Positions 18,656 to 28,100 of a stretch of 64,000 nucleotides of DNA are shown here, one piece after another. Positions within the stretch are counted from its first letter, which is position 1, and each line of letters opens with the position of its first letter. The stretch covers positions 24,542 to 88,541 of the forward strand of contig CAZQVN010000012.1 in assembly GCA_964596775.1 (NCBI GenBank), given 5' to 3'. The notes below the pieces were generated by a model, which was given only the letters and a program-made list of their open reading frames with translations, was not told the origin of the DNA and searched no databases. This stretch comes from CAZQVN01 sp964596775 (GTDB lineage: Bacteria; Eisenbacteria; RBG-16-71-46; JABDJR01; JAWXBZ01). The position numbers and the translations under genes were made by a program.

Positions 18656-19327
18656 TTAGTTCGAGTACGAACCCTTGATGTTCGACCAGGTCGTATTCTG
18701 AACCGGGGTCACGAGACCGCAGGGATTGTAGCCCGAGCCGGCGCCCGTTCCCCAGCACGCGCGGCCGTAGTGCGACGGCGTGCCGGTGATGATGTCTTCC
18801 ACCGCGTTGCAGTTGGCCACCTTGCCGGCGTTGTCGACCGGACGGGGTCCGGCGCTCAGGCAATCGGGCGTGTAGGCACCGTTGTAGAAGTATCCGGCCA
18901 CGGCCACGACGCCGGTACCGGCTCCGCCGGGCTCGGTGACCTGGCAGCCGTTCCAGGTGATCAGGTTACCGGAGCCGTTCTGTCCCCAGGCCGGGCCGGG
19001 GGAGATGAACTCCAGGGTGGCGCAGAGCGTCCACGCGAACTGTGCCAGACCGTTGCCCTTGGCAAGACCAAGCTGGCAGCCGGACACGCCTTCGGCGGCG
19101 CTGCCGTCCGTGACGAGCACATAGGTGTAGTAGGTGTTGGGCGGATAGAGTCCGCCCTGGGTGACGATGGCGTTACACGCCTTGAGGCCGGCGCCACAGG
19201 CGTTCTTCGTGGTCTTGGGGCCGATGTGGATCGCGATCTTGGCGTTGGCGTTACCGGCTGCGAACGACTCCGAAGAGAACGCGAGCAGCGCGACGCCGGC
19301 GAGCAGTGCGGTGGCAAAACGCTTCAT
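18656..19327 (-). CDS. Small secreted Cys-containing protein, unknown function (paralogue B)
   Basis: 223 residues. ATG 19327 is supported by AAAGGAGG nine to ten bases upstream and by a textbook signal peptide (MKRFATALLAGVALLAF, cleavage after SFA). The mature protein is paralogous to the neighbour at 17747-18466; it keeps most Cys positions and the terminal GYNPCGLVTPVQNTTWS. The strong ribosome site, own terminator and small size suggest an abundant exported protein. No known family was recognised; a surface-matrix or structural role is only a guess. Confidence 0.82.
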   Translation of the reverse strand: MKRFATALLAGVALLAFSSESFAAGNANAKIAIHIGPKTTKNACGAGLKACNAIVTQGGLYPPNTYYTYVLVTDGSAAEGVSGCQLGLAKGNGLAQFAWTLCATLEFISPGPAWGQNGSGNLITWNGCQVTEPGGAGTGVVAVAGYFYNGAYTPDCLSAGPRPVDNAGKVANCNAVEDIITGTPSHYGRACWGTGAGSGYNPCGLVTPVQNTTWSNIKGSYSN

Positions 19328-19423
19328 GAGAGAGGGCCTCCTTTGCGATGTTGCAACTACTAGGGATGAGGTGTGCGGCCTCCTGGATCTGCCTGCTTCA
19401 TTCGTCACCCTTGCGGGTGAACC

Positions 19424-19460
19424 GGAGGAGCCCCGCCCCCAGGCACGGGGCGGGGCCTCC
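19424..19460 (-). terminator. GC-rich hairpin after the dockerin-like gene
   Basis: GCCCCGCCCC (19430-19439) pairs with GGGGCGGGGC (19447-19456), extended by GGAG/CTCC with a two-base bulge. It starts 20 bases after the stop of the gene at 19480-20157 on the minus strand. No U-run follows, so it is only a likely terminator or mRNA-stabilising stem. Confidence 0.55.
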
Positions 19461-19479
19461 GTATCACTATCGAACCAGA

Positions 19480-20157
19480 CTAGGGGCCGGCGTCGCCAGC
19501 GCAGGAAGCCGCGCCGGCAAGGAACGGCGTCAGGATGGTGGCATCAGACAGACCAACCGCGAGATCGCAGTTGATGTCGGTGCACCACTGATACACGCTC
19601 GTCGCCAGAGGCGTCGTGTGCTGAACGGCATCGGCAAGACCCGTGGCACAGGAACCAGCCGGGTTCCACACACCACCCGTGAAGGTGGTCGGGAGCTTTC
19701 CGGCCGAGTCCACCGCGTCCGGGGACACGGTGCCGTACTCCTGGAGCTTCACGCCATCGGCGAACACTTCGCCGGCGAACTTGAGCACGCCAGGGATTCC
19801 AGCCAGGTTGTACTGAATGCAACCGCCGGCGGTGATGTTGAACGTGGCAACACCGGAGCCGTTGGTAACACCACTGATGACACGGGGGCGGGGGCCAGGA
19901 ACAGTATTGCACCAGCAGATCAGCGTGTCGCCGACCGTGGTGAACCGGAGATCAACCGCGGCCGCGGCGATAGGTCCGCCGGAGCCGACAACAGTCACCG
20001 AGTACCCGAGGGCACCGGTGGGGCTGATTCCGAGGCAATTCGGGACAGTGCTCAGCCCGGGAACAGGCACGTTGGCCATTGCGGGGGCGGCAAAAACCAA
20101 CCCCATCACGGCCAGAGCACAACCCTTGCGCAACAAACTGCGCAGAAAACGGTCCAT
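19480..20157 (-). CDS. Small secreted protein with dockerin-like C-terminus
   Basis: 225 residues. ATG 20157 has an excellent ribosome site (AGGAGGT six bases upstream) and a signal peptide ending in APAMA. The middle looks like a single beta-sandwich domain with three or four Cys. The tail DINCDLAVGLSDATILTPFL (about residues 194-213) resembles one half of a type I dockerin calcium repeat, as seen in many exported proteins of FCB-type candidate phyla. It is the third small secreted gene in a row on this strand. Function unknown. Confidence 0.77.
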   Translation of the reverse strand: MDRFLRSLLRKGCALAVMGLVFAAPAMANVPVPGLSTVPNCLGISPTGALGYSVTVVGSGGPIAAAAVDLRFTTVGDTLICWCNTVPGPRPRVISGVTNGSGVATFNITAGGCIQYNLAGIPGVLKFAGEVFADGVKLQEYGTVSPDAVDSAGKLPTTFTGGVWNPAGSCATGLADAVQHTTPLATSVYQWCTDINCDLAVGLSDATILTPFLAGAASCAGDAGP

Positions 20158-20566
20158 CGTTACACCTCCTAAACGTTACCGAGAGCTAGGATGTCCGAGG
20201 TAAGTAGCAGCGTCGTATGCAACTCCCAGAATAAGGTGACAACACCCCCCTTCGCACACCCGGCACAGGCGTGGAAAAAATGTCATACACTCACACGACA
20301 AGAGTTTAATGGAGAAATCGCCTGAGCGTCAAGAACAAAGACAGTTTACGAGCCTCGACCGGGGAGAGATGGCTCCCGGGAGACTCCCTGTGCGGGCCTC
20401 GTGACGAACGGTTGATTTCAAAGGTGCCTCGCGAAAGGTCACGGGTTCTGAAGAAGATTCAGATATACGGGACACCCTACGACGGCGCGGGGAGGACGTC
20501 AATCCCGGTTCTGAGGCACCGGGATCGAATTCGGGGGGGGGCGCATCACGGGGCGTTTTCGGGGAC
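20158..20566. other. 409-base intergenic region
   Basis: No gene was found. It holds the promoter candidate at 20303-20332 for the dockerin-like gene and a G-run (8 G) near 20533-20541. The region is less GC-rich than its surroundings between 20158 and 20340. Confidence 0.6.
20303..20332 (-). promoter_or_regulatory. Sigma70-like promoter candidate for the dockerin-like gene
   Basis: Minus strand: -35 TTGACG (20327-20332), an 18-base spacer, -10 TAAACT (20303-20308). It implies a leader of about 140 bases before ATG 20157. Pattern only. Confidence 0.4.
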
Positions 20567-20642
20567 TGGTGGGCGAAACAGGGCTCGAACCTGTGACATC
20601 TTGCGTGTAAGGCAAGCGCTCTACCAACTGAGCTATTCGCCC
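20567..20642 (-). tRNA. tRNA-Val (anticodon UAC), CCA encoded
   Basis: Full cloverleaf on the minus strand. The acceptor GGGCGAA pairs with TTCGCCC. The D-arm starts TAGCTCAGTTGGTAGAGC. The anticodon stem is CTTGC/GCAAG with loop CTTACAC, giving anticodon TAC. The T-arm is ACAGG TTCGAAC CTGT. Discriminator A (20570) is followed by a templated CCA (20567-20569). Confidence 0.96.
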
Positions 20643-20674
20643 GAACTGATTGTAAATAAGCAGGTTAGACTGGC

Positions 20675-20923
20675 TCAGTCTCTGGCCAGGATCGCGTAGG
20701 GCACGAGGACGCAGTATCCGAGGACCAGCAGGAGCGGGGCCAGAGTGATCGATCCGGAGGCCAGGGCGATGTATCCGGCAATGATGACGCCGATCGCGCC
20801 CCCGAGGATCATCCAGTTCTTGCGGGACAGCCGGACCTCATCGCGGGGGTGTACGCCCCGCTGGGTGCGACCGGGTGCGGGACGCTTTCTGCTGGCGGCA
20901 CTCCCGCCGGATTTCATGGACAT
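20675..20923 (-). CDS. Small two-TM membrane protein (DUF3098-like)
   Basis: 82 residues: a basic N-terminal 35 residues, then two hydrophobic helices separated by a short turn (SRKNWMILGGAIGVIIAG, then LAPLLLVLGYCVLVPYAIL). ATG 20923 has GGAGGA seven bases upstream and follows the mltG stop by one base. The size and two-helix layout recall DUF3098, but this is a resemblance, not a firm assignment. Last gene of the long minus-strand run; tRNA-Val lies just downstream. Confidence 0.72.
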   Translation of the reverse strand: MSMKSGGSAASRKRPAPGRTQRGVHPRDEVRLSRKNWMILGGAIGVIIAGYIALASGSITLAPLLLVLGYCVLVPYAILARD

Positions 20924-20924
20924 T

Positions 20925-21941
20925 TCATTCTCCTCCCTGGCCGCTCCGCCGCCCCGCCGCCACCCGGCGGCGGGCTTCGTTGTGCGCCGCATTGGTTTCC
21001 GAAAACAGATGATGGCCGTCGCCGGTGGCCACGAAATAGAGATCGCGGCAGTCCGGCAGCGGGTCGAGCACGGCGCGGAGCGCCGACACCCCCGGAGAAC
21101 AGATCGGGCCGGGCGGCAGGCCGTAAACGAGATACGTGTTATAGGGTGAGTCCACCGCCAGGTCCTTCTCGAAGATCCTGGACGGGCGCACCCCGAGAGC
21201 ATACGCCACCGTGGGGTCGGATTGCAGTTTCATTCCGAGCCGCAGCCGGTTCAGGAAGACCGCGGCGATCCGCGGCCTCTCCTCCGCCACGGCGGCCTCG
21301 GCCTCCACGAGACTGGCCAGGGTCAGGACACGGTGGCGATCCAGTCCGAGGGAATCCGAACGAGCGGCAAACGAAGCCCCGTACACCTCGAGGGTCCGGG
21401 TCACGAAACGGCGGACGAGATCCTCGCACCGCGTCCCGGGGATGACGTGATAGGTATCCGGAAAAAGATAGCCTTCCAGTGTGTTGCCCGGCAACCCCAG
21501 CTTCCGGACGAGCGTCGAGTCGCCGACCAGGGCCAGGAAGTCGGAGGCCCGGCACCCGGTCAACTCCGCGACCCGGGCGGCGATCTCCCGGCTGTTCCAT
21601 CCTTCCGGAATCGTGAGGACGGTCTGGAGAACATCGCCGCGGACCATCCGGTCGAGAACACCCCAGATCGTTTCCGAAGGCCGGAACTCGTAGGGGCCGG
21701 CCCGCAGCCTCGAGGCCCGGCCGGACACCGCGGCGGCGATCCGGAACGCCGGCCCGGACCGGATCACGCCGGCCTCCTCCAGTTTCCGCCCGATGGCCGC
21801 GGAAGAGAGCCCGGGTTCCACGTTGACCCGGATCGACGCCGCGCCCGGCCCGAAATCGGCGGGAAGCACGTAGATGGCGGCGAGAAGCGCGAGTGTAATG
21901 AGAAACGCCAGCATGCCGAGCAGTCGCAGCGGTGATCTCAC
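20925..21941 (-). CDS. mltG: Endolytic murein transglycosylase MltG (YceG)
   Basis: About 338 residues: one N-terminal transmembrane helix, a LysM-like region, then the YceG catalytic domain. The catalytic Glu block LASLVEAEAAVAEERP (about residue 212) is followed by VFLNRL and by SPYNTYLVYGLPPGPICSPG, all hallmarks of the family. MltG cleaves nascent peptidoglycan at the inner membrane and limits glycan strand length. The GTG start at 21941 overlaps the ruvX stop (GTGA) and has GGAG eight bases upstream. Confidence 0.93.
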   Translation of the reverse strand: MRSPLRLLGMLAFLITLALLAAIYVLPADFGPGAASIRVNVEPGLSSAAIGRKLEEAGVIRSGPAFRIAAAVSGRASRLRAGPYEFRPSETIWGVLDRMVRGDVLQTVLTIPEGWNSREIAARVAELTGCRASDFLALVGDSTLVRKLGLPGNTLEGYLFPDTYHVIPGTRCEDLVRRFVTRTLEVYGASFAARSDSLGLDRHRVLTLASLVEAEAAVAEERPRIAAVFLNRLRLGMKLQSDPTVAYALGVRPSRIFEKDLAVDSPYNTYLVYGLPPGPICSPGVSALRAVLDPLPDCRDLYFVATGDGHHLFSETNAAHNEARRRVAAGRRSGQGGE

Positions 21942-22432
21942 GATCCGGACTCCGGTTCGTTCCAGAGGAGACGGGCCCGGCGGGCCGCCTCGTCCGCCAT
22001 CCACGACTCCATGAGAATGACGGCCGCCAGGTCGTCGATGGCCCGCCCCTTTCTCGCGCGGCCGGCCCGGGAGAGGTCGCGGGCCGCCTCGGAGGTCAGC
22101 CGCTCGTCCACGAAAAACAGGGCGAGCCCGGCGGCGGTTTCGAGCCGGCGCCCGAAGGCCCTGGTCCGGCGGGCCGCGCGTCCCTCGGTGCCGTCCATGT
22201 TCAGGGGGAGACCGAGAAGGATGCGGGACACCCCCTCACGCCGGGCGATGTCCGCGACCTGCGCCTCGGGAGCCGCCCCCCCCGCATCGAGATGAAGGGT
22301 TTCCAGGGGCACCGCCTGCGACAGGGCGACATGCCCGACGGCCAGTCCGATCCGGCGCGAGCCGAAGTCCACGGCCAGTATGCGTTCTTCAGTCTCCGCC
22401 GCCGGCCTCCGATTCCTGCGCGCCCCCTGCAT
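21938..22432 (-). CDS. ruvX: Putative Holliday junction resolvase / pre-16S rRNA nuclease RuvX (YqgF)
   Basis: About 164 residues with the YqgF RNase-H fold: ILAVDFGSRRIG with the first catalytic Asp, LLGLPLNMDGTEG, VDERLTS and a late Asp in AIDDLAAVIL. The family acts in 16S rRNA 5' maturation and has been proposed as a resolvase. ATG 22432 is used; ATG 22444 is four residues upstream. Either start overlaps the 3' end of the RsbW-type gene by about 44-56 bases, unusually long for this region, so the true start could lie further in. Confidence 0.88.
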   Translation of the reverse strand: MQGARRNRRPAAETEERILAVDFGSRRIGLAVGHVALSQAVPLETLHLDAGGAAPEAQVADIARREGVSRILLGLPLNMDGTEGRAARRTRAFGRRLETAAGLALFFVDERLTSEAARDLSRAGRARKGRAIDDLAAVILMESWMADEAARRARLLWNEPESGS

Positions 22433-22871
22433 CAGCGGGCGCACCCGTCCGCCGCTTCTTGACGAGACGGCAGACCGTGCCTCTTTCGCTGAAGTCGTAC
22501 AGGACCGCGTCCATCATGGACCGCATGATGAAAATGCCGCGGCCGCGCGCCTTGAGCAGGTTCTCGGGAGCCGAGGCGTCCTCGACGAGATCCAGGTTGA
22601 AACCCGTTCCGCGATCGGTGACGTCGACTTCGAGCGCGTCCACGGTCATCCTGAAGACGATCTCGACCGGGTCACCGGGCTTGCCGTGCTGGATGGCGTT
22701 CGTTCCGGCCTCGATCACCGAAATGGCGATCGCGTCCTTGTCGTCATCCTCGAACGACATCTGGTCGGCGATGCCGTCCACAACCTTGTCGACGATGGAC
22801 AGAAGCTCGAGCTGCCCTGGCAACTCGAGTCGTATCTCCTCCGTATCGCCCTCCGCTCGGGGTAGCGGCAT
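22389..22871 (-). CDS. RsbW/SpoIIAB-type anti-sigma ATP-binding kinase
   Basis: 160 residues with a GHKL ATPase fold: N-box EAGTNAIQHG, G1 box DRGTGFN and G2 box GRGIFIMRSMMD. This family phosphorylates a STAS partner on Ser and binds a sigma factor; the STAS gene lies three bases upstream, which supports a partner-switching pair. No sigma factor or PP2C phosphatase gene lies in the window. ATG 22871 has GGAGGAG eight bases upstream. The C-terminal 20 residues are Ala/Gly-rich and look dispensable. Confidence 0.88.
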   Translation of the reverse strand: MPLPRAEGDTEEIRLELPGQLELLSIVDKVVDGIADQMSFEDDDKDAIAISVIEAGTNAIQHGKPGDPVEIVFRMTVDALEVDVTDRGTGFNLDLVEDASAPENLLKARGRGIFIMRSMMDAVLYDFSERGTVCRLVKKRRTGAPADAGGAQESEAGGGD

Positions 22872-22874
22872 GGC

Positions 22875-23228
22875 CTATTCTCCTCCTCTTCCGAAACTGC
22901 CGACGACGGCCTCCTCGTCTGTATACGACTCGAAGACCGTACTCAGTTTGGTCACCTGGAGAATCTGTTCGATCCGGCGGGACACGTTGAGAAGCTTGAG
23001 CCCGCCGCCGTTCTCCTTGAGCGATGTGTAGGCGGCGATCAGGAGACCGAGCCCCGAACTGTTGACCCAGGCCACGCCGGACAGATCCACGACCACGTGC
23101 ACCTGTCCCTGCCCGATCAGGTTCTTGATTTCCCGGGGGAAGTGGTCGGAATCGGGGCCGCCCATCAACCGGCCCCCGAGCTCCAGGATGGCCACTGTGC
23201 CGCGATCGCGGCGCGTTACTTTCAGCAT
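22875..23228 (-). CDS. STAS-domain anti-sigma factor antagonist (RsbV/SpoIIAA-type)
   Basis: 117 residues covering a complete STAS domain: a beta-start TVAILELGGRL and then the phospho-acceptor region VDLSGVAWVNSSGLGLL, where the first Ser of SSGLG is the usual target. It probably titrates the kinase encoded next to it when unphosphorylated. ATG 23228 with GAGGAG ten bases upstream. Placed between rluD-type and ruvX genes in a housekeeping operon. Confidence 0.9.
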   Translation of the reverse strand: MLKVTRRDRGTVAILELGGRLMGGPDSDHFPREIKNLIGQGQVHVVVDLSGVAWVNSSGLGLLIAAYTSLKENGGGLKLLNVSRRIEQILQVTKLSTVFESYTDEEAVVGSFGRGGE

Positions 23229-23248
23229 CGAATCCGAACTCCTCTTTA

Positions 23249-24205
23249 TCAGGGCGACTCGAAAACCGCGTCCAGGAGCCGCTGCATGTCGGCCGGCGGA
23301 GGGGCGGTCAGATCCATGAATTCCCCCGTGACCGGATGATCGAACGTCAGGCGGGTGGCGTGCAAGGCCTGCCGGCGGATCAGGGACAACCAGTGTTTTG
23401 CCCGGGCCTTGTCCTCACCGACGAGTCCGGCCTGCCGCGACCGCCCGCCGTAGTCCGGATCCCCGAAAACGGGATGCCCCCGGTGCCGCCAGTGTACCCG
23501 GATCTGGTGCGTCCGTCCCGTGTCCAGTTCCAGGTCGAGCAGGGTGACCAGTCCGTGACGCCGCCGCACCCGGAAGCGCGTGCGCGCGGTCCGCCCCCCC
23601 TTGCGCACCACGGTCATCTTTCTCCGGTCCGACCGGCTGCGGGCGATGTCCCCCTCGATTTCGCCGGACTCCTCGCCGACCTCCCCCCAGACGAGCGCCA
23701 CGTAGTGCCGGTGGATCTCGCGGGCCGCGATCGCTTTCTGGAGCGCCCGGAAGGCGACGTCCGTCCGGGCCACGATGAGCAGGCCCGAGGTGCTGCGATC
23801 CAGCCGGTGGATGATGCCGGGGCGGTCCGGCCCCCCGAGCGGCGCGAGCGAGATCCGGAGCCCCTTCAGCGCCGACACGAGCGTGCCGCTCCGGACCCCG
23901 GCCCCCGGATGAACGACGAGGCCGGGCGGCTTGTCCACGACGACGAGATCGTCGTCCCGGTACACGATCGGCACCGGGATGTCCTCGGCCTCCGGTCCGC
24001 GATCCGGGTCCGCTTCCGGGATCTCCCAGGCGACTTCGTCCCCTTCGCGGAGAGCGTGCCCGGCCCGGGCCACCGCACCGTTGACCGTCACCTTGTCCAG
24101 GTCGATCCACTTGCGGATCTGGGATCGGGTGACCGGCTCCAGTTCCTCGGCGAGGCGGACGTCGAGACGCCGGCCCGCGTCAGCCCGGCTCGCCAGGAAG
24201 CGCAT
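23249..24205 (-). CDS. RluA/RluD-family 23S rRNA pseudouridine synthase
   Basis: 318 residues. N-terminal S4 RNA-binding domain (about 1-60), then the pseudouridine synthase domain with the catalytic Asp in GIIHRLDRSTSGLLIVA (about residue 140), plus TGRTHQIRVH and GHPVFGDPDYG. It most resembles RluD (positions 1911/1915/1917 in E. coli), but the exact target is not decided by eye. The start lies inside the 3' end of lspA (26-base overlap), a common arrangement. Confidence 0.92.
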   Translation of the reverse strand: MRFLASRADAGRRLDVRLAEELEPVTRSQIRKWIDLDKVTVNGAVARAGHALREGDEVAWEIPEADPDRGPEAEDIPVPIVYRDDDLVVVDKPPGLVVHPGAGVRSGTLVSALKGLRISLAPLGGPDRPGIIHRLDRSTSGLLIVARTDVAFRALQKAIAAREIHRHYVALVWGEVGEESGEIEGDIARSRSDRRKMTVVRKGGRTARTRFRVRRRHGLVTLLDLELDTGRTHQIRVHWRHRGHPVFGDPDYGGRSRQAGLVGEDKARAKHWLSLIRRQALHATRLTFDHPVTGEFMDLTAPPPADMQRLLDAVFESP

Positions 24206-24719
24206 TGTCGCGGGGCTCCTCTTCCCGGGGAAGCGGCGGCCCGGATCCGTCCTCCGGTGCGGGCGAATCCTCCTGCCCCTTGAAGTAGACGCCGAACGCC
24301 AGGATGGCCACGCCGATCGTCACCGCCGAATCGGCCACGTTGAAGACCGGCCAGCGCGGGCCGCCGGGAATGCCGACGTTGATGAAATCGGTAACGCGGC
24401 CGACGAGGACCCGGTCGATCAGGTTGCCGATGGCGCCGCCGAGGATCAGGGCCAGGGGGAGGATCTTCGCACGGTCCCCGCGGGTCCGCACGGCCATGAC
24501 GACGACGATGATCGAAGCCAGGATGGAGATGACGATCAGGGGGAGAATGCTGCCGGGAAACAGGCCGAACGCCGCCCCGGGGTTCTTGATGTGCGTGAGC
24601 ATGACCCACTCGCCGAGAACGTGGATGTCGTGCCCGAGATCCATCGTCATGATGACGACATACTTCGTCAGGTGGTCCAGGGCGACGACGAGAACCGCGA
24701 TCAGCAGGAAGAAGATCAC
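24180..24719 (-). CDS. lspA: Lipoprotein signal peptidase LspA
   Basis: 179 residues with four membrane helices. Catalytic Asp motifs are GNLIDR (about residue 102) and FNVADSAV (about 125). It removes signal peptides from prolipoproteins at the inner membrane, and the window encodes many lipobox proteins. GTG start at 24719, four bases after the TAA of the zinc-finger gene, with only a weak ribosome site, so translation is probably coupled. The C-terminal about 30 residues form a charged, Pro/Gly-rich cytoplasmic tail. Confidence 0.94.
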   Translation of the reverse strand: MIFFLLIAVLVVALDHLTKYVVIMTMDLGHDIHVLGEWVMLTHIKNPGAAFGLFPGSILPLIVISILASIIVVVMAVRTRGDRAKILPLALILGGAIGNLIDRVLVGRVTDFINVGIPGGPRWPVFNVADSAVTIGVAILAFGVYFKGQEDSPAPEDGSGPPLPREEEPRDNALPGEPG

Positions 24720-24723
24720 CGGA

Positions 24724-25104
24724 TTATCGCCGCCCGGCCTTCTCTTGCTTCTCCTTGCAGGTCAGGCAGAAGGTCGTGTAGGGAACGGCCTCCAGCCGCT
24801 TCCGCGCTATGTCCCCGCCGCAGGCCTCGCATTTTCCGAACTCCCCCAGGAACAGGCGCCTCAGCGCCTCGTAGACTTCGATCAACTGCCGGCCTTCCGT
24901 GGAGGCGGCCAGGAACGCCTTCTCGCGCTCCATGGAATCCGTTCCCTGGTCGGCCATGTGAAAGGAGTACGACGAGAGATCCCCGGTGGAGTCCTTGAGG
25001 CTCTTGTTGAGAATCGTGTCGTCGAGGTGCTTGAGTTCCTTGACCAGACGGGCGCGCTCTTCCTGAAGACGCGCTTCGAAGAATTCCAGGTCCTTCTTCT
25101 TCAC
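24724..25104 (-). CDS. DksA/TraR-type zinc-finger protein
   Basis: 126 residues: an N-terminal coiled coil (about 1-85) followed by a C4 zinc finger, CEACGG then CLTC (CX2C-X17-CX2C). The proximal LFLGEFGKCEACG is typical of the family. Such proteins bind the RNA polymerase secondary channel; many short relatives next to lspA/ileS are of unknown specificity. GTG start overlaps the ileS stop (GTGA). Confidence 0.88.
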   Translation of the reverse strand: MKKKDLEFFEARLQEERARLVKELKHLDDTILNKSLKDSTGDLSSYSFHMADQGTDSMEREKAFLAASTEGRQLIEVYEALRRLFLGEFGKCEACGGDIARKRLEAVPYTTFCLTCKEKQEKAGRR

Positions 25105-28100
25105 GAACGAGCCTCCTCCGCCGCTCTGGCGATGGACACCGCGAACGACTGCCCGTCGATCTCCCAGGCAGCCTGGAATGAGCCGCTTTCCGCCGCCCTC
25201 CCGGTCAGGGTCAGCGCCAGTGTTTCGGCGCGGACCAGGTCCGCGTGGGCGAGAAGAGCCTCACCCAGAGCCTGCGAAGCATCGTATTCTACATGAATCC
25301 GGTCGGTGACGGCGAGTCCCTGGTCCTTGCGCAGCCCCTGCAGCCGGTGGACGAGTTCGCGGATCCGCCCCTCCGCGACGAGGGCTTCCGTGACCTCCGT
25401 GTCGAGGCCGATGGTCACGGCTCCCTGCTCCCCGGTGACGAGCCCGGACCGGGGTTTCCGCTCCACGTCGACCATCTCCGGCGTGACCGACGCCGGCCTG
25501 CCGTCGATCACGATCGTGACCGGCTCCCCGCGGGTCAGCGGGGCCGCCTCTTCCGGGGCGAGCGCCTTGATGGCTCCCGCCGCCTGGTTGACCGCCTTGC
25601 CGAATCCCGGGCCGAGGGCCTTGAAATTCGGCTTGACCATGAGGTCGAACAGCTCGGCCTGGTCCGCGCGGATCACCGACTTGACGTTCAGCTCGTCGGC
25701 GATCAGCTCGGCGAGTTCGCCGACCGCGCGATCCGCGGAGGCGCCGCCTCCGCAGACGAGGAGACGGGCCAGCGGCTGGCGCACCTTGAGGCCGGCGAGG
25801 TTCCGGGCGGCGCGTGCGGCTTCCACGATGTCCATGGCGGAGCGCATGGCCGCCTCCAGCGGCTCGTCCCTCCGGCCGGCCGGCGGCTTCGGAAAGTCCG
25901 TCCAGTGGACGCTGGCCGGGGCATCGGGGCGGGCCGGGCGGACGATCTTGCCGTGGATCTCCTCGGCGATGAACGGGGTGAACGGGGCGATGAGCCCGCA
26001 GAGCACCGTGAGCGTTTCGTGAAGCGTGGCGTAGGCGCCGTTCTTGTCCGCCCCCGTTTCCCCCTTCCAGAACCGCCGCCGGTTCCGGCGGACGTACCAG
26101 TTGGACAGGTCGTCGAGGACGAAGTCCTGGATGGCCCGCGAGGCCCGCGTGACGTCGTACTGATCGAGGTCCCTGGCCACCTTCTCGGTGAGACCGTCGA
26201 GGCGGCTGATCAGCCAGCGGTCGATCAGCGGACGTCCGGCCACCGGCGGAGATTCGGCCGGCGTTCCGGACCAGCCGTCGACGTTCGCGTACACGGCGAA
26301 GAACGAGGACACGTTGCGGAGCGTGGCCAGGAACTTGCGGGCCACCTCGGTCACGCCGTCCCTGCCGAAGCGCGTGTGGACCCACGGGGGCGAATTGACG
26401 ATCAGGTACCAGCGGACGGCGTCGGCGCCCACGCCGTTCACGAGCTCCCAGGGGTCGACCGTGTTCCCCTTGTGCTTGGACATCTTGGCCCCCGTGGCGT
26501 CGAGCACGAGGCCGTTGACGACGCAGCTCTTGTAGGACGACTCGTCCATGATGCAGGCGGAGATGGCCAGCAGCGAGTAGAACCAGCCGCGGCACTGGTC
26601 GACGCCTTCCGAAATGAAATCGGCCGGGAAGAGCGACCGGAACCGCTCCCTGTTCTCGAACGGGTAGTGCCACTGCGCGAACGGCATGGCCCCGGAGTCG
26701 AACCAGACGTCGATGACCTCGGGCACGCGCGACATCGGCTGCCCGCATTTTTCGCACGGGAACTGGATCCGGTCGACGTAGGGGCGGTGCAGGTCGAGAT
26801 CCTCCGGCAGGTCGGCGCCCCTCTCCGCGAGATCGGCGCGGCTTTCCACCATCGTCGTGTGGGCGCAGCCGCCGCAGCGCCAGACCGGCAGCGGCGTGCC
26901 CCAGTAGCGGTCGCGGGAGATGGCCCAGTCGATGTTGTTCTCGAGCCAGTTGCCGAAACGGTTTTCGCCGACTTCCGGCGGCACCCAGCGGATCGACCGG
27001 TTCAGTTCGACCATCCGGTCGCGGAACGCGGTGGTCCTGAGATACCAGGAGTCGCGCGCGTAGTAGATGAGCGGCGAGTCGCAGCGCCAGCAGAACGGGT
27101 AGCTGTGGGTGATCGTCCCCGCCGTGTACAGCGCGCCGCTCTCGCGGAGGCGGTCGACGATCAGCGGGTCGGCCGTCTTGACGAAGACGCCCAAGTAGTC
27201 GGACACGTCCCCGGTGAACGCGCCGCTGCGGTCGACCGGGCGGATCACCGGCAGATCGTGGGCCCGGCCGAGCTGGTAGTCGTCCTCGCCGAACGCGGGC
27301 GCGGAGTGAACGATGCCGGTGCCGTCCTCCATGGACACGTAGTCGGCGGTGAGGACGCGGAACGCGTTCTCTTCCGCGGCGAAGTACGGGAACAGCGGCC
27401 GGTACTTCCTCTCGTTGAGTTCCGAGCCGGGAAACTCCGCCTCGACTTCGCAGGGGCCGTACAGGGCGGACAGCCGCGCCTTGGCCAGGATCAGTTTCTG
27501 CCCGGCGTCGTGCCCCCTGTCCTCCTTCGGATTCCCGTCCTTGTCCAGCCGCGGCTTGAGCGCCACCCGGACGTACGTTTCCTTCGGGTGGACGGCCAGC
27601 GCCACGTTGGAGATGAGCGTCCACGGCGTCGTGGTCCAGGCCAGGAAGAACGTGCCGGGTTCGTCGACGCTCTCGAACTTGACGAAGACGGACGGGTCTT
27701 CCGTGTCGGCGTAGCCCTGGCTGACCTCGTGGCTCGACAGCGGCGTCTCGCAGCGTGGACAGTACGGAAGGATCTTGAACCCCTCGTACACGAGCCCCTT
27801 CTTCCAGAACTGGTTGAGGCACCACCAGACGCTCTCGATGTAGTCGTTCTCGAGCGTCACGTAGGGGTGTTCGAGATCCAGCCAGAAGCCGATGCGCGCC
27901 GTGATCCGCTCCCACTCGTCCTTGTACGTGAACACGGACTCCCGGCACATCGCGTTGAACTTCTCGAGACCGTAGGCCTCGATCTGCTCCTTCCCCTGGA
28001 TGCCGAGCTTCTTCTCGACCTCGAGTTCCACGGGAAGGCCGTGGGTGTCCCAGCCGCTCTTCCGGTTGACGAGGCGGCCGTTCATGGCCTGGTAGCGGCA

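Noticed and set aside
20524..20545. G-rich run near 20533-20541
   Set aside because: Short, with no repeated partner or G4-like spacing clear enough to call a structure.
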